DNA of 64,000 nt from JAGTQI01 sp038868115 (GCA_038868115.1 JAWBXA010000003.1:21921-85920); one strand, 5' to 3'; shown: positions 1-8,505, counted from the first letter of the stretch. Numbers and translations are program-made. The notes: generated by a model from the letters alone, not told the origin.

Positions 1-65
1 NNNNNNNNNNNNNNNNNNNNNNNNNNNNNNNNNNNNNNNNNNNNNNNNNNNNNNNNNNNNNNNNN
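1..65. other. Assembly gap (N run) at the window edge
   Basis: Unknown bases. The gap cuts the 3' part of the minus-strand gene that begins at 372. Confidence 0.99.
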
Positions 66-372
66 GCCAACCAACCATCTTGGCTTCTTTAGCCGTTAAA
101 TCACCCCTTAGGGTTATATAGAACCTTGCCCTGTCCAGTTCTTCCAGTGTTGGCTTTTCGGCGGCTGGCTTCTCCTCCTCAAAAACCATTTTAACCTGCA
201 AATCCAACGGCTTTAAGTACTCATCCAATATGTTAAGAACTTTTGGATAGTCTGAGCCCAAAGCCTTTCTAAGCTCCCATCCCTTCACTCCGGGCTTTTT
301 GTGTCGGCGATAAAAGAGCATGTGGACGGCACGTTTCATTTTGCTGGCGTAGATGGCTTTCCTCTTACTCAC
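66..372 (-). CDS. Partial winged-helix (KITE/MAGE-like) subunit of an SMC complex
   Basis: Reading from a GTG at 372-370, which overlaps the TGA of the kleisin-like gene (GTGA), gives about 102 residues before the N run. The N-terminus is basic (VSKRKAIYASKMKRAV). A helical section follows, containing KGWELRKALG and KVLNILDEYLKPLDLQV, then a strand-like RARFYITLRGDL. This looks like the first winged-helix of a KITE or MAGE (Nse3-like) protein, where a buried 'LGxxyxkvl..a..yl....gl.lv' pattern recurs. Third gene of the operon SMC ATPase, kleisin, this protein. Canonical complexes have ScpB at this position. Seen: frame, overlap, residues. Inferred: KITE/MAGE assignment, from pattern only. The second winged-helix and the stop lie in the gap or beyond. 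Confidence 0.65.
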
Positions 373-1193
373 TTTTGTGCTTCTCTCCATTTTTCCCACT
401 CTTCAACAGTTATAGCTATCGGAATTGAAACCAGCTGTTTTTTTGCCATGCGCCTCTGCTGCCTCTCAAAAGGCTTGATGAAGATTTCCTCCTCTAACGG
501 ACGAACTTCAAGGGTTGCATAACCATAAGTCACAAGAAAGCTTGTCATGAAGGCTCTATGAATTGTCTCTTCATAGGTTTCTGCGCCAACAAAATCCCAG
601 TATCGGATTCTACCATTCTCTCCCTTTTCGCTAACCAGCCTTTTCAATTCGTTCCAAAAGTTTTCCAGCTCTTCTGTGAAGGCTTTATCCTGTAGAATCC
701 TAAGCCTTATAAGCTCCTCTCGTGTGGCGGTTCCGCCAGCCTCTTCTGGCACTGGGAACTCTTTCCATCTGTCTTTCAGTGGCGGGAGGCTTTCCCAGTA
801 GCGCAGTGCCTCTTTTAGGCTGTGGAGCGAAATCTGTTCAAACTCAACTATTGGGTGCCAAGAGCCCAAAAAAGCCTCCACAATGGTTTCTTTCTCCATG
901 CGTTTTATCTTCTCTTCTAGGAGGAAGGGATCTGTGTAAAGCGAAGTTGAGCGGTGCTTAACCCATTCGCTTTGAAGCCTAACAACAGACGCGAGACGGT
1001 TTATTGCTTCTGCGTCTAGGCATAGGTCTTCTGGCTGCTCCCATTCTGGGAAAAACTCCCTAACAACCCTTATTATCTCGTTCACATCCACCAGAAAGGG
1101 GTCTAGGGAACGTTCCTCAACAGCCTTGCACATCTCAATAACACGCTGAAGTTTTTCCCGTCCAATTTTGACGCGTTCCCGCTTCGACTGCAT
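369..1193 (-). CDS. ScpA-like kleisin subunit
   Basis: 274 residues, about the size of ScpA. The N-terminal part carries RSLDPFLVDVNEIIRVV and then LASVVRLQSEWV, matching the ScpA pattern 'ekLDpwdIDIvkit' and 'aatLlriKSrmLLP', which binds the SMC neck. The middle is acidic and helical. The C-terminal part (about 205-250) reads as a winged-helix, with FMTSFLVTYGYATLEVRPLE then EEIFIKP, like the kleisin cap-binding domain 'flaLLELvrlgkveleQ...geI.l'. Its ATG overlaps the SMC TAA by one base (TAATG) and its TGA overlaps the next gene, so the three are translationally coupled. The family call rests on pattern recognition, but the neighbour supports it well. Confidence 0.8.
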   Translation of the reverse strand: MQSKRERVKIGREKLQRVIEMCKAVEERSLDPFLVDVNEIIRVVREFFPEWEQPEDLCLDAEAINRLASVVRLQSEWVKHRSTSLYTDPFLLEEKIKRMEKETIVEAFLGSWHPIVEFEQISLHSLKEALRYWESLPPLKDRWKEFPVPEEAGGTATREELIRLRILQDKAFTEELENFWNELKRLVSEKGENGRIRYWDFVGAETYEETIHRAFMTSFLVTYGYATLEVRPLEEEIFIKPFERQQRRMAKKQLVSIPIAITVEEWEKWREAQK

Positions 1194-3115
1194 TAGGCAA
1201 CCTCTTTAATTATGGATTTGCCCTCAACATTCTGAACCGTAATAATGTGCACATTATCCTTCGCAAAGGTAACATGGCTTGGGGTAATCACCACATACTG
1301 CGCATCGGCATCCTTAACCGTTGAAATAAGCATTTGAGCTATTAGTTCACGGTTTTTCGGGTCCATGTGCACATCGTACTCGTCTACCGCGCGGAAGGGC
1401 GAGCGCACATGCTGTTGTAGTGCCAAAAGGAAGCTCATAGTAGCCGTGGTCCTCTCACCACCGCTCTGTGTGTAAGCGTTAAGCGGCACCGGTTTTCCGC
1501 CTCTAAAGCCCACGAGGATTTCAAGTCCAGCCGCCTCGATGTCATGCTCGTTCACAAGCCTAACCTCGCCAACAGCTTGAGAATTCGCCAAAATCTTCTG
1601 GTATTCGAGATTAACACGGTCTAGGAGGCTTTGGATTACTGCCCGCCAAGTCTGCATCCGCGCTTTAACTTCCTCCAAGGCTTTTTCACGGTTTTCAGCC
1701 ACAAGCCGCGCCTTCTCTTTAAGCTCCAAATAAAGCTGCGAATAAGACTCATACATGCGCTCCGCGTCTTCAGAAACACCAGCCAGAGCCGCCAAATACC
1801 CATCCGTAACGCGGATTTCATCCAAAATTTCGCCAACACTCTTTATGACGGCAATTCTTGGACCAATCTCCTCAGCCCTTTTAACCGCCGCGCCCAGCTG
1901 GGCTTTTGCATCCTTAAGGGCTTTCTCCAAATCCTCAATGTTCGCCTTAGCATTTTCCATCCGATGATTCAGAAGTGCAAGCCTAACCCTCGCGTCAAGG
2001 ATTTGGCTTCCAACTTTTTCCATCTGCCCCTCAAGGATCCTCGTTTCTGAAAGTTTTCTGCTCAGTTCTTCCTCAAGCTTCGAAACTTTCAAACGCGAGC
2101 TTTCTATCAGCTCTTTTAGGCTTTCAGTTTTCAAAAGCTTCAAGTGGTGCCTGCTGCCTTGGGCTTCGTTTTCTATGAGGGATGCCTCCGCCATTAACTG
2201 TTCGCAAAGCGAAATTGTGACTTGGCTTCCAGCTTTCTCCCGCTCAAGACTTATAGTTTCGTTGAGGCTTCTCTTCCATTCGTCCCTAAGCCTTTCAAGT
2301 TGGCTTTGGTGGGTTTGAAGTTGTTCTTGGGCTGTTTTGGCTTCGCCCTCAATCTGCCTCAGTAGGGATAGTTCCTTCTCAAGTTTTGCTTCCAAATCTT
2401 TGACGATGTCTTCTCTTCGGTTTACCTCAGCCCATGCAAGCTCCCGTTCTAAGAAGCGCCTTTTCGCCATCAGCTGCTTTTTCTCTTGAAACCTTTCGTA
2501 CTGTTCTCTCCAGTAGTTGAGGGTTTGTTCCGCCGACTCCAGAAGCTTGCTTATGGATTCTTCCTGGCTTAGTATACGCGTAAGCTTTTTCTGGGCTTCC
2601 AAAACGTTTTCGCGGTAAGCCTCAAGCCCAACAGCCGCCTCCACCATTCGAAGCTTATCTTGCGGAGAAAGAACCGTAAATTGTTCCACCATGTTCTGAT
2701 GCATAATGATGAGCATGTTGTCCGGGTTAACGCCCAATTTGGCTAGAAGTCTCTCCACGTCCTGCTTTGAGGCGGCACGGTTCTCCAGCTCAAACCAGTA
2801 CTTGCCATCTCGTCTCAAAACCCTAGTCAAGAAAATTTGGTCCTTATTAAACTTCGAAATCGGACGCTTACCGCTCCGCTTAGAATTATCCAGTATAAGC
2901 GTTACACGGGCTTGATCCTTACCCCAACGGATTAGGTCGCTAAGCCTCTTAGAACGCTCAGTGTAAGACTGTCCAAGAGCCACAGAAATGGCCAGCAAAA
3001 GCGAGGATTTGCCAGCGCCATTTGGCCCGCAAACAACGTTTACGCCAGGTTTAAGGGGTACTCTAGCATACTCATAACTCATGAAGTTTTCAAGGATCAC
3101 CTCGCTGATCAGCAT
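1193..3115 (-). CDS. SMC-family ATPase with Smc5/6-type motifs
   Basis: 640 residues, much shorter than canonical SMC (~1150-1200). Walker A GPNGAGKSS lies at 30-38 after LENFMSYEYARVPL. Two charged coiled-coil arms run about 160-290 and 330-440. There is no CxxC hook and no long SMC hinge. ABC signature SGGE is at 551-554 and Walker B FRAVDEYDVHMD ends near 583. The Walker B context (VDEYDVHMDPKNR) resembles Smc6 'LDEFDVYMD' and Smc5 'VDEINQGMD'. The switch region reads YVVITPSH (606-613), like the 'TP' of Smc5/6, where canonical SMC and Rad50 have 'THR/THD'. It probably dimerises and binds the kleisin encoded next, in DNA repair or chromosome handling. The role is inference. First gene of a three-gene operon. 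Confidence 0.85.
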   Translation of the reverse strand: MLISEVILENFMSYEYARVPLKPGVNVVCGPNGAGKSSLLLAISVALGQSYTERSKRLSDLIRWGKDQARVTLILDNSKRSGKRPISKFNKDQIFLTRVLRRDGKYWFELENRAASKQDVERLLAKLGVNPDNMLIIMHQNMVEQFTVLSPQDKLRMVEAAVGLEAYRENVLEAQKKLTRILSQEESISKLLESAEQTLNYWREQYERFQEKKQLMAKRRFLERELAWAEVNRREDIVKDLEAKLEKELSLLRQIEGEAKTAQEQLQTHQSQLERLRDEWKRSLNETISLEREKAGSQVTISLCEQLMAEASLIENEAQGSRHHLKLLKTESLKELIESSRLKVSKLEEELSRKLSETRILEGQMEKVGSQILDARVRLALLNHRMENAKANIEDLEKALKDAKAQLGAAVKRAEEIGPRIAVIKSVGEILDEIRVTDGYLAALAGVSEDAERMYESYSQLYLELKEKARLVAENREKALEEVKARMQTWRAVIQSLLDRVNLEYQKILANSQAVGEVRLVNEHDIEAAGLEILVGFRGGKPVPLNAYTQSGGERTTATMSFLLALQQHVRSPFRAVDEYDVHMDPKNRELIAQMLISTVKDADAQYVVITPSHVTFAKDNVHIITVQNVEGKSIIKEVA

Positions 3116-3429
3116 TAAACTTCTTTTCCTCTAACGCCTTTCCTATTGCAGTATAAAATAGAGGATAAAAACTCTTATTAAAATAATTAGGGCAACCAGA
3201 AACAACGGCGAACTAAATTTTAGCAAATTCTTGGGTTAACGAGGTTTGTCCGTTTTCGACTTTTCGCGCTTTAATCTCCAAAGTCTATTCCTTTGTCAAT
3301 TTCTCCCTGGAAAATCGTCAAACATCCTCTTTAAGGCCGCCACTGTTCGTCAAATGTTATAATTGGTTTTTTATAAAGCGTTTAAGCGTAAGGCTTTAGT
3401 CTCAAATGCGCTGTTATATGCTTTAGGCG
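3116..3429. promoter_or_regulatory. Divergent intergenic region with promoters for the SMC operon and the 3430 gene
   Basis: No gene is visible here. On the minus strand an AT-rich box (TTTTATAC, about 3151-3158) lies about 40 bases before the SMC ATG. On the plus strand TTTTTTATAAAG (about 3367-3378) precedes the 3430 gene by about 50 bases. Both fit archaeal TATA elements by composition and distance only. Confidence 0.4.
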
Positions 3430-4128
3430 ATGTTAATGGTTGTTGCCGGAAAAGTTTTTAGGCTTTTGGAACCGCTTCCCTTGGAAGAAATTGCTTCTAG
3501 GCTTAATGGTTACCGTGTTGAGGAGTCCTATGAGGAGGGCGACTACAAGTTTACACTTGTAACAGAAGTTGTAGGGCTTCTCCTAAAACCAGACGAGAAC
3601 ATGCTTAAAGGTGTTTACTCCCACGACTACATAATCCACGTTTTCCACAGGGGCAAAGTTGCACCCCTACCCCGCACAGCTGAAACCCTCTTCAGCTTTT
3701 CCAAACTGGAAGACACCACATTCCTAACGGTTGTTGAGAAGAAACGCCAAGCAAACTTCATAGCCAACAAGCTCAGCGAAATTCTTTTCGGTCGAGTTGG
3801 CGGTATAGTGAAAGCCCGCATACCACCCGAAACCCTCCGAGAGTTCCACCTAAAAAATCCAGAAGACACAAAAATCACATTTTTCGACAACGTGGACATT
3901 CCAAACGTGAACAAGCTTTCGCTTTACGGACCGGATTTGGTGAACACATCCCTTTTTGAGGATTATTGCAAGCACGGCGACCTATGGTACATCGTGGCTA
4001 GAGCAAGGGAATATGGCTATGTTGTTGGCATAACCAGAGACGCCTCAGTAACCATATTCAACCTAACGGATAAGGAAAAATACCTTGAATATGTTGCTAA
4101 AGAGGTATACCCACTAATCTTAAGGTAA
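3430..4128 (+). CDS. Conserved-looking protein of unknown function
   Basis: 232 residues, soluble, with no signal peptide or membrane segment. I do not recognise the family. It alternates strands and helices: a basic region EKKRQANFIANKLSEIL near 100-117, then GRVGGIVKARIPPETLREF, then YIVARAREYGYVVGITRDASVTIFN in the C-terminal third. ATG at 3430 and ATG at 3436 are both possible starts. It stands alone, divergent from the SMC operon across a 314-base spacer, so shared regulation is possible but unproven. Codon use and length make it a confident coding region. Confidence 0.8.
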   Translation: MLMVVAGKVFRLLEPLPLEEIASRLNGYRVEESYEEGDYKFTLVTEVVGLLLKPDENMLKGVYSHDYIIHVFHRGKVAPLPRTAETLFSFSKLEDTTFLTVVEKKRQANFIANKLSEILFGRVGGIVKARIPPETLREFHLKNPEDTKITFFDNVDIPNVNKLSLYGPDLVNTSLFEDYCKHGDLWYIVARAREYGYVVGITRDASVTIFNLTDKEKYLEYVAKEVYPLILR

Positions 4129-4231
4129 AACCGCTAGAACACGCTTCTGCGCGTTAAACTTCCACAGAGTCATCTCTGTGAAACTTTAATAGGGCGATAT
4201 TGGAAAATATCATTGCAAGATTGGAGGAAAA

Positions 4232-4579
4232 ATGTTGAAATCTGAAGGAAAAGCGTCCTCGTTCGGCTATGGCGCTGGCGCCCTTGCAGTTCTTGTCGCC
4301 TCTTTAGGCTTTGCAGCGGTTATCTACAGCGTTAACATAATTCCTTTCGATTATCTCAACCTTCCAGCATGGATTTTCGGTCCCATAGGAATTTATACGC
4401 TGTTCTATTCGTTTTTCAGCCGTAAAGACCCAATTTATTATCTTGTCTGGGGAATTATTATGACGTGTGTTGGCGTTGTTTCGGCAACCTATGCAGTCGT
4501 GCCTCCGCCTCTAATCCTAGGGATACTTTTAATTATGATGGCTGTTATAGGTATAGCAGCCTACAAGAAGGGTAAGTGA
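4232..4579 (+). CDS. Small four-helix membrane protein
   Basis: 115 residues with four hydrophobic segments: about 12-34 (GALAVLVASLGFAAVIYSV), 44-60, 68-87 and 90-110. It ends in a short basic tail (YKKGK). No catalytic motif is visible. GGAGG lies just before the ATG at 4232. Its TGA overlaps the ATG of the coiled-coil gene (TGATG), so it is co-translated with that gene and probably with the SPFH-zinc-ribbon gene after it. It may be the membrane anchor of that trio. Function unknown. Confidence 0.75.
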   Translation: MLKSEGKASSFGYGAGALAVLVASLGFAAVIYSVNIIPFDYLNLPAWIFGPIGIYTLFYSFFSRKDPIYYLVWGIIMTCVGVVSATYAVVPPPLILGILLIMMAVIGIAAYKKGK

Positions 4580-5115
4580 TGAGTGGAAAAGAATATTTGG
4601 GAAAGGTTCAAGGGGAAAGAAGCCTCCTGGAGAGGATTATGAGTTATATTCCTGGGTATAGGGGCTATAAGGAAAAGGAGCTACGGAGGGAAAGCGACCG
4701 CCTCGTCCGGATGGAGGTTGTAAATAGGCTTAGAGATGCAAAAACGATTTTTAGGAGAAGTTTCGCAAACCCGTCTGTTGTCCAAAAGCTTTCCGGAGAG
4801 GACACGTATAGGTATGAGGCGTTTCTATCGCGTCTTGACAGGGTAACCCAAAGGATAGATCGGGCTGTTGCTGGGTATGCTGGAATGTTTGATGCGGTTA
4901 AAGTGCGGGAGGATAAGCTTGACCAGGTTCTCCAATATGATGTAAGCCTCATTGAGAAGGCTGAGTCCATAAGGCTGGATGTTGAAAAAATAGTTAAGAT
5001 GGATGTTGGTGGGGGAGAGTGGAGGCAAGCTATGGACAGTTTAACATTAAAGGTTGAGGAGCTGGACAAGCTGATTGACCATAGATCCGAAATCCTTAGG
5101 GGACTTCAAGGTTAG
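4579..5115 (+). CDS. Coiled-coil protein next to an SPFH protein
   Basis: 178 residues, almost entirely helical and highly charged. Near the start SYIPGYRGYKEKELRRESDR is a recognisable block seen in small proteins that neighbour SPFH/YdjI-like genes. The rest (LDRVTQRIDRAVAGYAGMFD, VEKIVKM) has heptad spacing. The ATG at 4579 overlaps the preceding TGA; a GTG at 4576 is in frame but less likely. It lies 13 bases before the SPFH gene. It probably forms a scaffold or oligomer with that protein. No enzymatic motif is present. The family link comes from memory of this motif and needs a profile search. Confidence 0.75.
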   Translation: MSGKEYLGKVQGERSLLERIMSYIPGYRGYKEKELRRESDRLVRMEVVNRLRDAKTIFRRSFANPSVVQKLSGEDTYRYEAFLSRLDRVTQRIDRAVAGYAGMFDAVKVREDKLDQVLQYDVSLIEKAESIRLDVEKIVKMDVGGGEWRQAMDSLTLKVEELDKLIDHRSEILRGLQG

Positions 5116-5128
5116 GAGATGAACCTGT

Positions 5129-6166
5129 ATGCCGAAGGTTATCGAGTGGACGGGTGCAAGGGAAGAAGACATAGTTTGGAGATATCCTAATGAGGAGATA
5201 GCTTGGGGCGACAACTTAATAGTCCACGAGTATGAGGCTGCAGTCTTCTTTAGGGATGGAAAAGCCTATGACGTTTTTAGGGCTGGACGCCACGTTTTAA
5301 CGACGGCAAATCTTCCACTCCTCACGAAGGTGTTGTCCAAAATTGCTGGCTTCGACAAGGTTCCCTTCAGATGTACTGTAATTTTCATTTCGCTTAAACA
5401 ATTTCAGGGAAGGTTTGGCGCCCAAAGCCAGACAAAGGAGCTTGCCCCAATAAAGTTTTTTGGAAGCTTCTGGTTTAGGGTTGAAGAGCCGAACCTCTTC
5501 GTTAGCGAAGTCGTTGGCGGACAAGGAGCCTTCACAACTGATAAACTTCAAAGCTTTTTGAGGGGATATTTCAACGAGAGGCTAATCGACACCTTAAGCC
5601 AGTACTCACTTGCAGAAATTTATGGCAAACTGGATGAAACAAGTTTGGTGGCTAAAAATGCTCTTTTCGAAGCCTTTTCAAGGATAGGCCTTGAGCTGAT
5701 TGATGTGAAGTTTGAGGGAATTGACACAACTCCGGAGTGGAGAGACAGATTGTTCTACATTAGAACAGGAGTCGACGCAACAGAAGTTTTGAGAATGGAA
5801 ACTGTCCAAAAATCAGCCGAAAGTTTATCTAAGAGTCCGGGAGCGGCGGTGGGAGCTGGAGCGGTGATTCTTCCACAAGTGCTTCAACCAGCACCGGCGC
5901 CGGCACCAGCAGCGCCTATGGTGTTGTGTCCAAAATGTAACTTCCAAAATCCACAGACGGCGAAGTTCTGCAGCAACTGTGGCGCGCCATTGCAAGCGGC
6001 TGGGGGAGTCAACTGTCCAAAATGTGGAACGTTAAACCCTGCTGGAGCCAAGTTCTGCCTAAACTGTGGAAGCCCGATGCAATCAACAGTTAAATGTCCA
6101 AAGTGCGGAAGCGAGGTTCAAGCTGGAGCTAAGTTCTGTCCAAACTGTGGAGAAAAACTCGCTTAA
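5129..6166 (+). CDS. SPFH/Band-7-like protein with three C-terminal zinc ribbons
   Basis: 345 residues. Residues about 10-225 match the 'virion core/YdjI-like' SPFH group: EWTGAREEDIVWRYPNEEIAWG, then VHEYEAAVFFRDGKAYDVFRAGRHVL, then FSRIGLELIDVKFEGIDTT. An Ala/Pro linker (about 245-265) leads to three double-Cys ribbons of form CPKC-x(11-14)-C-x2-C, ending CPKCGSEVQAGAKFCPNCGE. The bacterial relatives usually also end in zinc ribbons. No transmembrane segment, so it probably assembles on a membrane or with the upstream four-helix protein. GGAG lies before the ATG. Proteins of this group occur in stress and membrane-integrity contexts; the role here is unknown. Confidence 0.88.
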   Translation: MPKVIEWTGAREEDIVWRYPNEEIAWGDNLIVHEYEAAVFFRDGKAYDVFRAGRHVLTTANLPLLTKVLSKIAGFDKVPFRCTVIFISLKQFQGRFGAQSQTKELAPIKFFGSFWFRVEEPNLFVSEVVGGQGAFTTDKLQSFLRGYFNERLIDTLSQYSLAEIYGKLDETSLVAKNALFEAFSRIGLELIDVKFEGIDTTPEWRDRLFYIRTGVDATEVLRMETVQKSAESLSKSPGAAVGAGAVILPQVLQPAPAPAPAAPMVLCPKCNFQNPQTAKFCSNCGAPLQAAGGVNCPKCGTLNPAGAKFCLNCGSPMQSTVKCPKCGSEVQAGAKFCPNCGEKLA

Positions 6167-6252
6167 GTTCTCTCTTCTTTACTCCTATTCTAAAGGCATT
6201 TTATTTTTGAAGTTTAAGCCTTAATTAGCTGTAACCTTAAAAAGGGTTGAAT

Positions 6253-6867
6253 ATGGGTGAAAGCCTCAAAGGTTTATGGCTAATCGTTTTAAGCGGTTAT
6301 CCATGCTCCGGCAAAACAATGCTTGCTAAGAGGCTTGTCGCTGACTATCCATATTTAGCCAGAATAGGCGTTGACGAGTTGAGGCAGATGCTTTTTTACG
6401 AGGGTTTTCCGTGCCGCGACGAATTTCTTGTTTATTCGCTTATTGCTGAAATACGAGATGTGCTTCTCAAAAAGGGCTATAGCGTCGTGATAGATTCCAC
6501 AGCTCCGGACAATGTGACTCGCGATTTCCTTTTAACATCTAAGGTTTCACCAGTCAACAGCCTACTCGTGGTTCTCAACGTTGAGCGGGAGGTTTTGATT
6601 GAAAGAAGCCTTGAACGGTTTGGCACCGCCGGTCCGATAAACGCTTATGATAAGCGATGGGAAAACCCGAAGGGCGGAATAGCTATCTTCAAGTTTAAGA
6701 GCAACACACCTGAAGAGTTTGAAGCCTATTACGCACGCCTAAAAGAACTTTTGGAAAGCGAAACCCACCCCTTCAAACCTGAATTCCAGCAAAGAATCCT
6801 AACATTGAAGGAGATAAGAAAAGCCCTCAAAAACTTTCTTGGGCGCGTTCAACAGAGGCAGTCCTAG
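6253..6867 (+). CDS. P-loop nucleotide kinase-like protein (AAA_33/zeta-toxin type)
   Basis: About 204 residues. Walker A SGYPCSGKTMLAKRL lies near the start. GVDELRQMLF then gives the DxxR element, followed by a hydrophobic strand GYSVVIDSTAPDN and a lid-like basic stretch ERSLERFGTAG. These features fit small P-loop kinases that phosphorylate tRNA, sugars or nucleotides. The substrate cannot be read from the sequence. ATG at 6253 follows AAGGG; a TTG at 6247 is an alternative. No antitoxin partner is adjacent, so a toxin role is unlikely. Confidence 0.85.
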   Translation: MGESLKGLWLIVLSGYPCSGKTMLAKRLVADYPYLARIGVDELRQMLFYEGFPCRDEFLVYSLIAEIRDVLLKKGYSVVIDSTAPDNVTRDFLLTSKVSPVNSLLVVLNVEREVLIERSLERFGTAGPINAYDKRWENPKGGIAIFKFKSNTPEEFEAYYARLKELLESETHPFKPEFQQRILTLKEIRKALKNFLGRVQQRQS

Positions 6868-6926
6868 ATTTTGCCAAATTTTTTTATACCCATCAGCCTT
6901 AACTGTCATATGAAAGGGTGGAAAGT

Positions 6927-7166
6927 TTGGAAGCCTATATTTTGATAAACGCTGAGCCTGGCATGATATGGGATATTGCAGAGGCAACCCTAAAAATCGA
7001 CGGTGTTAAAATGGCGCATGCCGTGACCGGACAGTTTGACGCTGTTGTATATGTGGAGTTTGCAAAGGTTGAGGATCTTGGAAAAATAATTGAGAGAGTT
7101 CAGCAGATTAGGGGTGTCCGTCGCACACAGACCCTTATTACTGTTCCACCGCCCATAAGAACATAG
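6927..7166 (+). CDS. Stand-alone RAM domain (Lrp/AsnC C-terminal type)
   Basis: About 79 residues: EAYILINAEPGMIWDIAEATLKIDGV, then VTGQFDAVVYVEF, then IRGVRRTQTLITV. This is the βαββαβ effector-binding domain of Lrp/AsnC regulators with no DNA-binding half. Archaea often encode such stand-alone RAM proteins. They bind amino acids, form octamer-like rings and may modulate full-length Lrp proteins. The TTG at 6927 sits 5 bases after GGTGG; a GTG at 6918 would add three residues. It is monocistronic. Ligand unknown. Confidence 0.88.
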   Translation: MEAYILINAEPGMIWDIAEATLKIDGVKMAHAVTGQFDAVVYVEFAKVEDLGKIIERVQQIRGVRRTQTLITVPPPIRT

Positions 7167-7486
7167 CAACTTGTCACTTTCACTAAGTGCTTACACCTAA
7201 ATTGTTTCAATCAGCTCAAAAATATACAGAGGATTGCGAAGGATTGCGAAAAACTATTAGCTTAGGCGTAAAACTTGGTTTCTACGAGACTTGAAACCCT
7301 TGCATTTTAGAATGGAGAGACGCAACCTAAACGGGATGCAAATAGTCCGATTCCTTGAATAACGCCTAAAGGTCCCGAAACTAGCATAATGGACTGGCTG
7401 ATCCGCGTTGCTTAAGAATATAAAACCAAAAGACATAATTGCAGACCTAAAACAAGCCTAAACAAATCTAAGTTTGTGGAAGATTT
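7167..7486. other. 320-base spacer holding a possible methyltransferase scrap
   Basis: No intact gene. It contains a direct repeat of GGATTGCGAA (7232-7251). Around 7391-7458 two frames read MDWLIRVA then NIKPKDIIADLK, which is the usual start of class I SAM methyltransferases ('vvdwMlrlAnikpgDvVyDLGcG'). A stop and a frameshift separate the two halves. The scrap is short and may be chance. Confidence 0.3.
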
Positions 7487-8215
7487 ATGGAGCAAAGCCT
7501 TATATCAATCATATTTGCCACATTAAACGAAGAAAAATACATTGGCAGAACGCTGAGCATCCTTAAGAAAGTCTTGGATTCCTGCGGGGTTAGCGCCGAA
7601 ATTATCGTTGTGGATAGCAGCGATAACGACTTAACCTCCCAAATTGCAAGCTGTTTCACCGACAAAGTTTTTAGGTTTAGTGAAAAGGGACTTGCGAAGG
7701 CAAGGAATTATGGAGCGTCAAAAGCCCATGGGGATATTCTAGTCTATATGGACGCCGACTCTATTCCTCAAGTATGCATCTTCAAAGATTTGTTGGAAGC
7801 TCTCAAGGAAAAAGGCGTTGTTGCAGCCGTAACATATGTTCAGACCTACGATAAAAAGCTTACGCTTGCACAGAAAATCTTCTACGCCATCGACATAACC
7901 TTCATAAAGGCTTGCAAAACTATTCCATTTTTACTAAAATTCTACAACAGGGGCGATTTCTTGGCCGTAAAAAGAGACGTGTTTGATAAAGCTGGAAGAT
8001 TCGACGAAAAACTCAGCTTAATGGAAATAACAAATTTTATAGTTCGAGTTCAACGTATTGGCAAAGTTGCAGTGCTAAACAAGCCTGTTTACGAATCTAG
8101 TAGAAGGCTAAAAAGCTGGGGTTCCCTTAAAAGCCATCTATATTGGTGGAAAAACTACGCATCTTACTACCTGCTCAAAAAACCGTTGAAAAAAGTATAT
8201 CCAATAATACGATAA
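7487..8215 (+). CDS. Family 2 (GT-A) glycosyltransferase
   Basis: 242 residues. The N-terminus ISIIFATLNEEKYIGRTL is the classic nucleotide-sugar strand and loop. EIIVVDSSDND and AKARNYGASKAHGDILVYMDAD follow, giving the DxD metal motif. The C-terminal part has a short hydrophobic stretch (about 125-150) and ends in basic residues, so it may sit on the membrane face. It probably adds a sugar to a lipid or protein acceptor; donor and acceptor are unknown. ATG at 7487 follows a weak GGAAG. The next 290 bases hold no clear gene, and the glycosyltransferase stands alone rather than in a glycan cluster. Confidence 0.9.
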   Translation: MEQSLISIIFATLNEEKYIGRTLSILKKVLDSCGVSAEIIVVDSSDNDLTSQIASCFTDKVFRFSEKGLAKARNYGASKAHGDILVYMDADSIPQVCIFKDLLEALKEKGVVAAVTYVQTYDKKLTLAQKIFYAIDITFIKACKTIPFLLKFYNRGDFLAVKRDVFDKAGRFDEKLSLMEITNFIVRVQRIGKVAVLNKPVYESSRRLKSWGSLKSHLYWWKNYASYYLLKKPLKKVYPIIR

Positions 8216-8505
8216 CCATTTTTGCGCTAAAAGATAAGGTATCCGTCATTTATTTTAAGGAAAAAGAGAAGTTAGAAGGTATTCAGCTGATTGAAGTAGG
8301 CTTATCTGTAGATGCTTTCCTCCTGCTGGATGGCTTAAAAACAGCTTCGATCATAATTTCCTTTTTCTCCATTTAGGGGGCTTTAGTTTAAGCCAGTGCT
8401 CACGTAAAACTTTCGTGAGAAATAAACGGAAGCTTTGAAGAAACTTAAATACTTGTTCGCAACTATGGATTTTCTCGCAAGGCCGACTCTCGGAGAAGTT
8501 TAAAT

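Noticed and set aside
1193..3115. Reading the SMC-type protein as Rad50
   Set aside because: There is no CxxC zinc hook between the coiled coils, no Mre11 gene beside it, and the switch region has Thr-Pro rather than the Rad50 His.
6253..6867. P-loop kinase as a zeta-type toxin
   Set aside because: No antitoxin gene is adjacent and the neighbours are housekeeping-type; only the fold is supported.
7232..7251. Direct repeat GGATTGCGAA x2 as a possible array or site
   Set aside because: Only two short copies and no spacing pattern; no CRISPR-like repeat was seen anywhere in the window.
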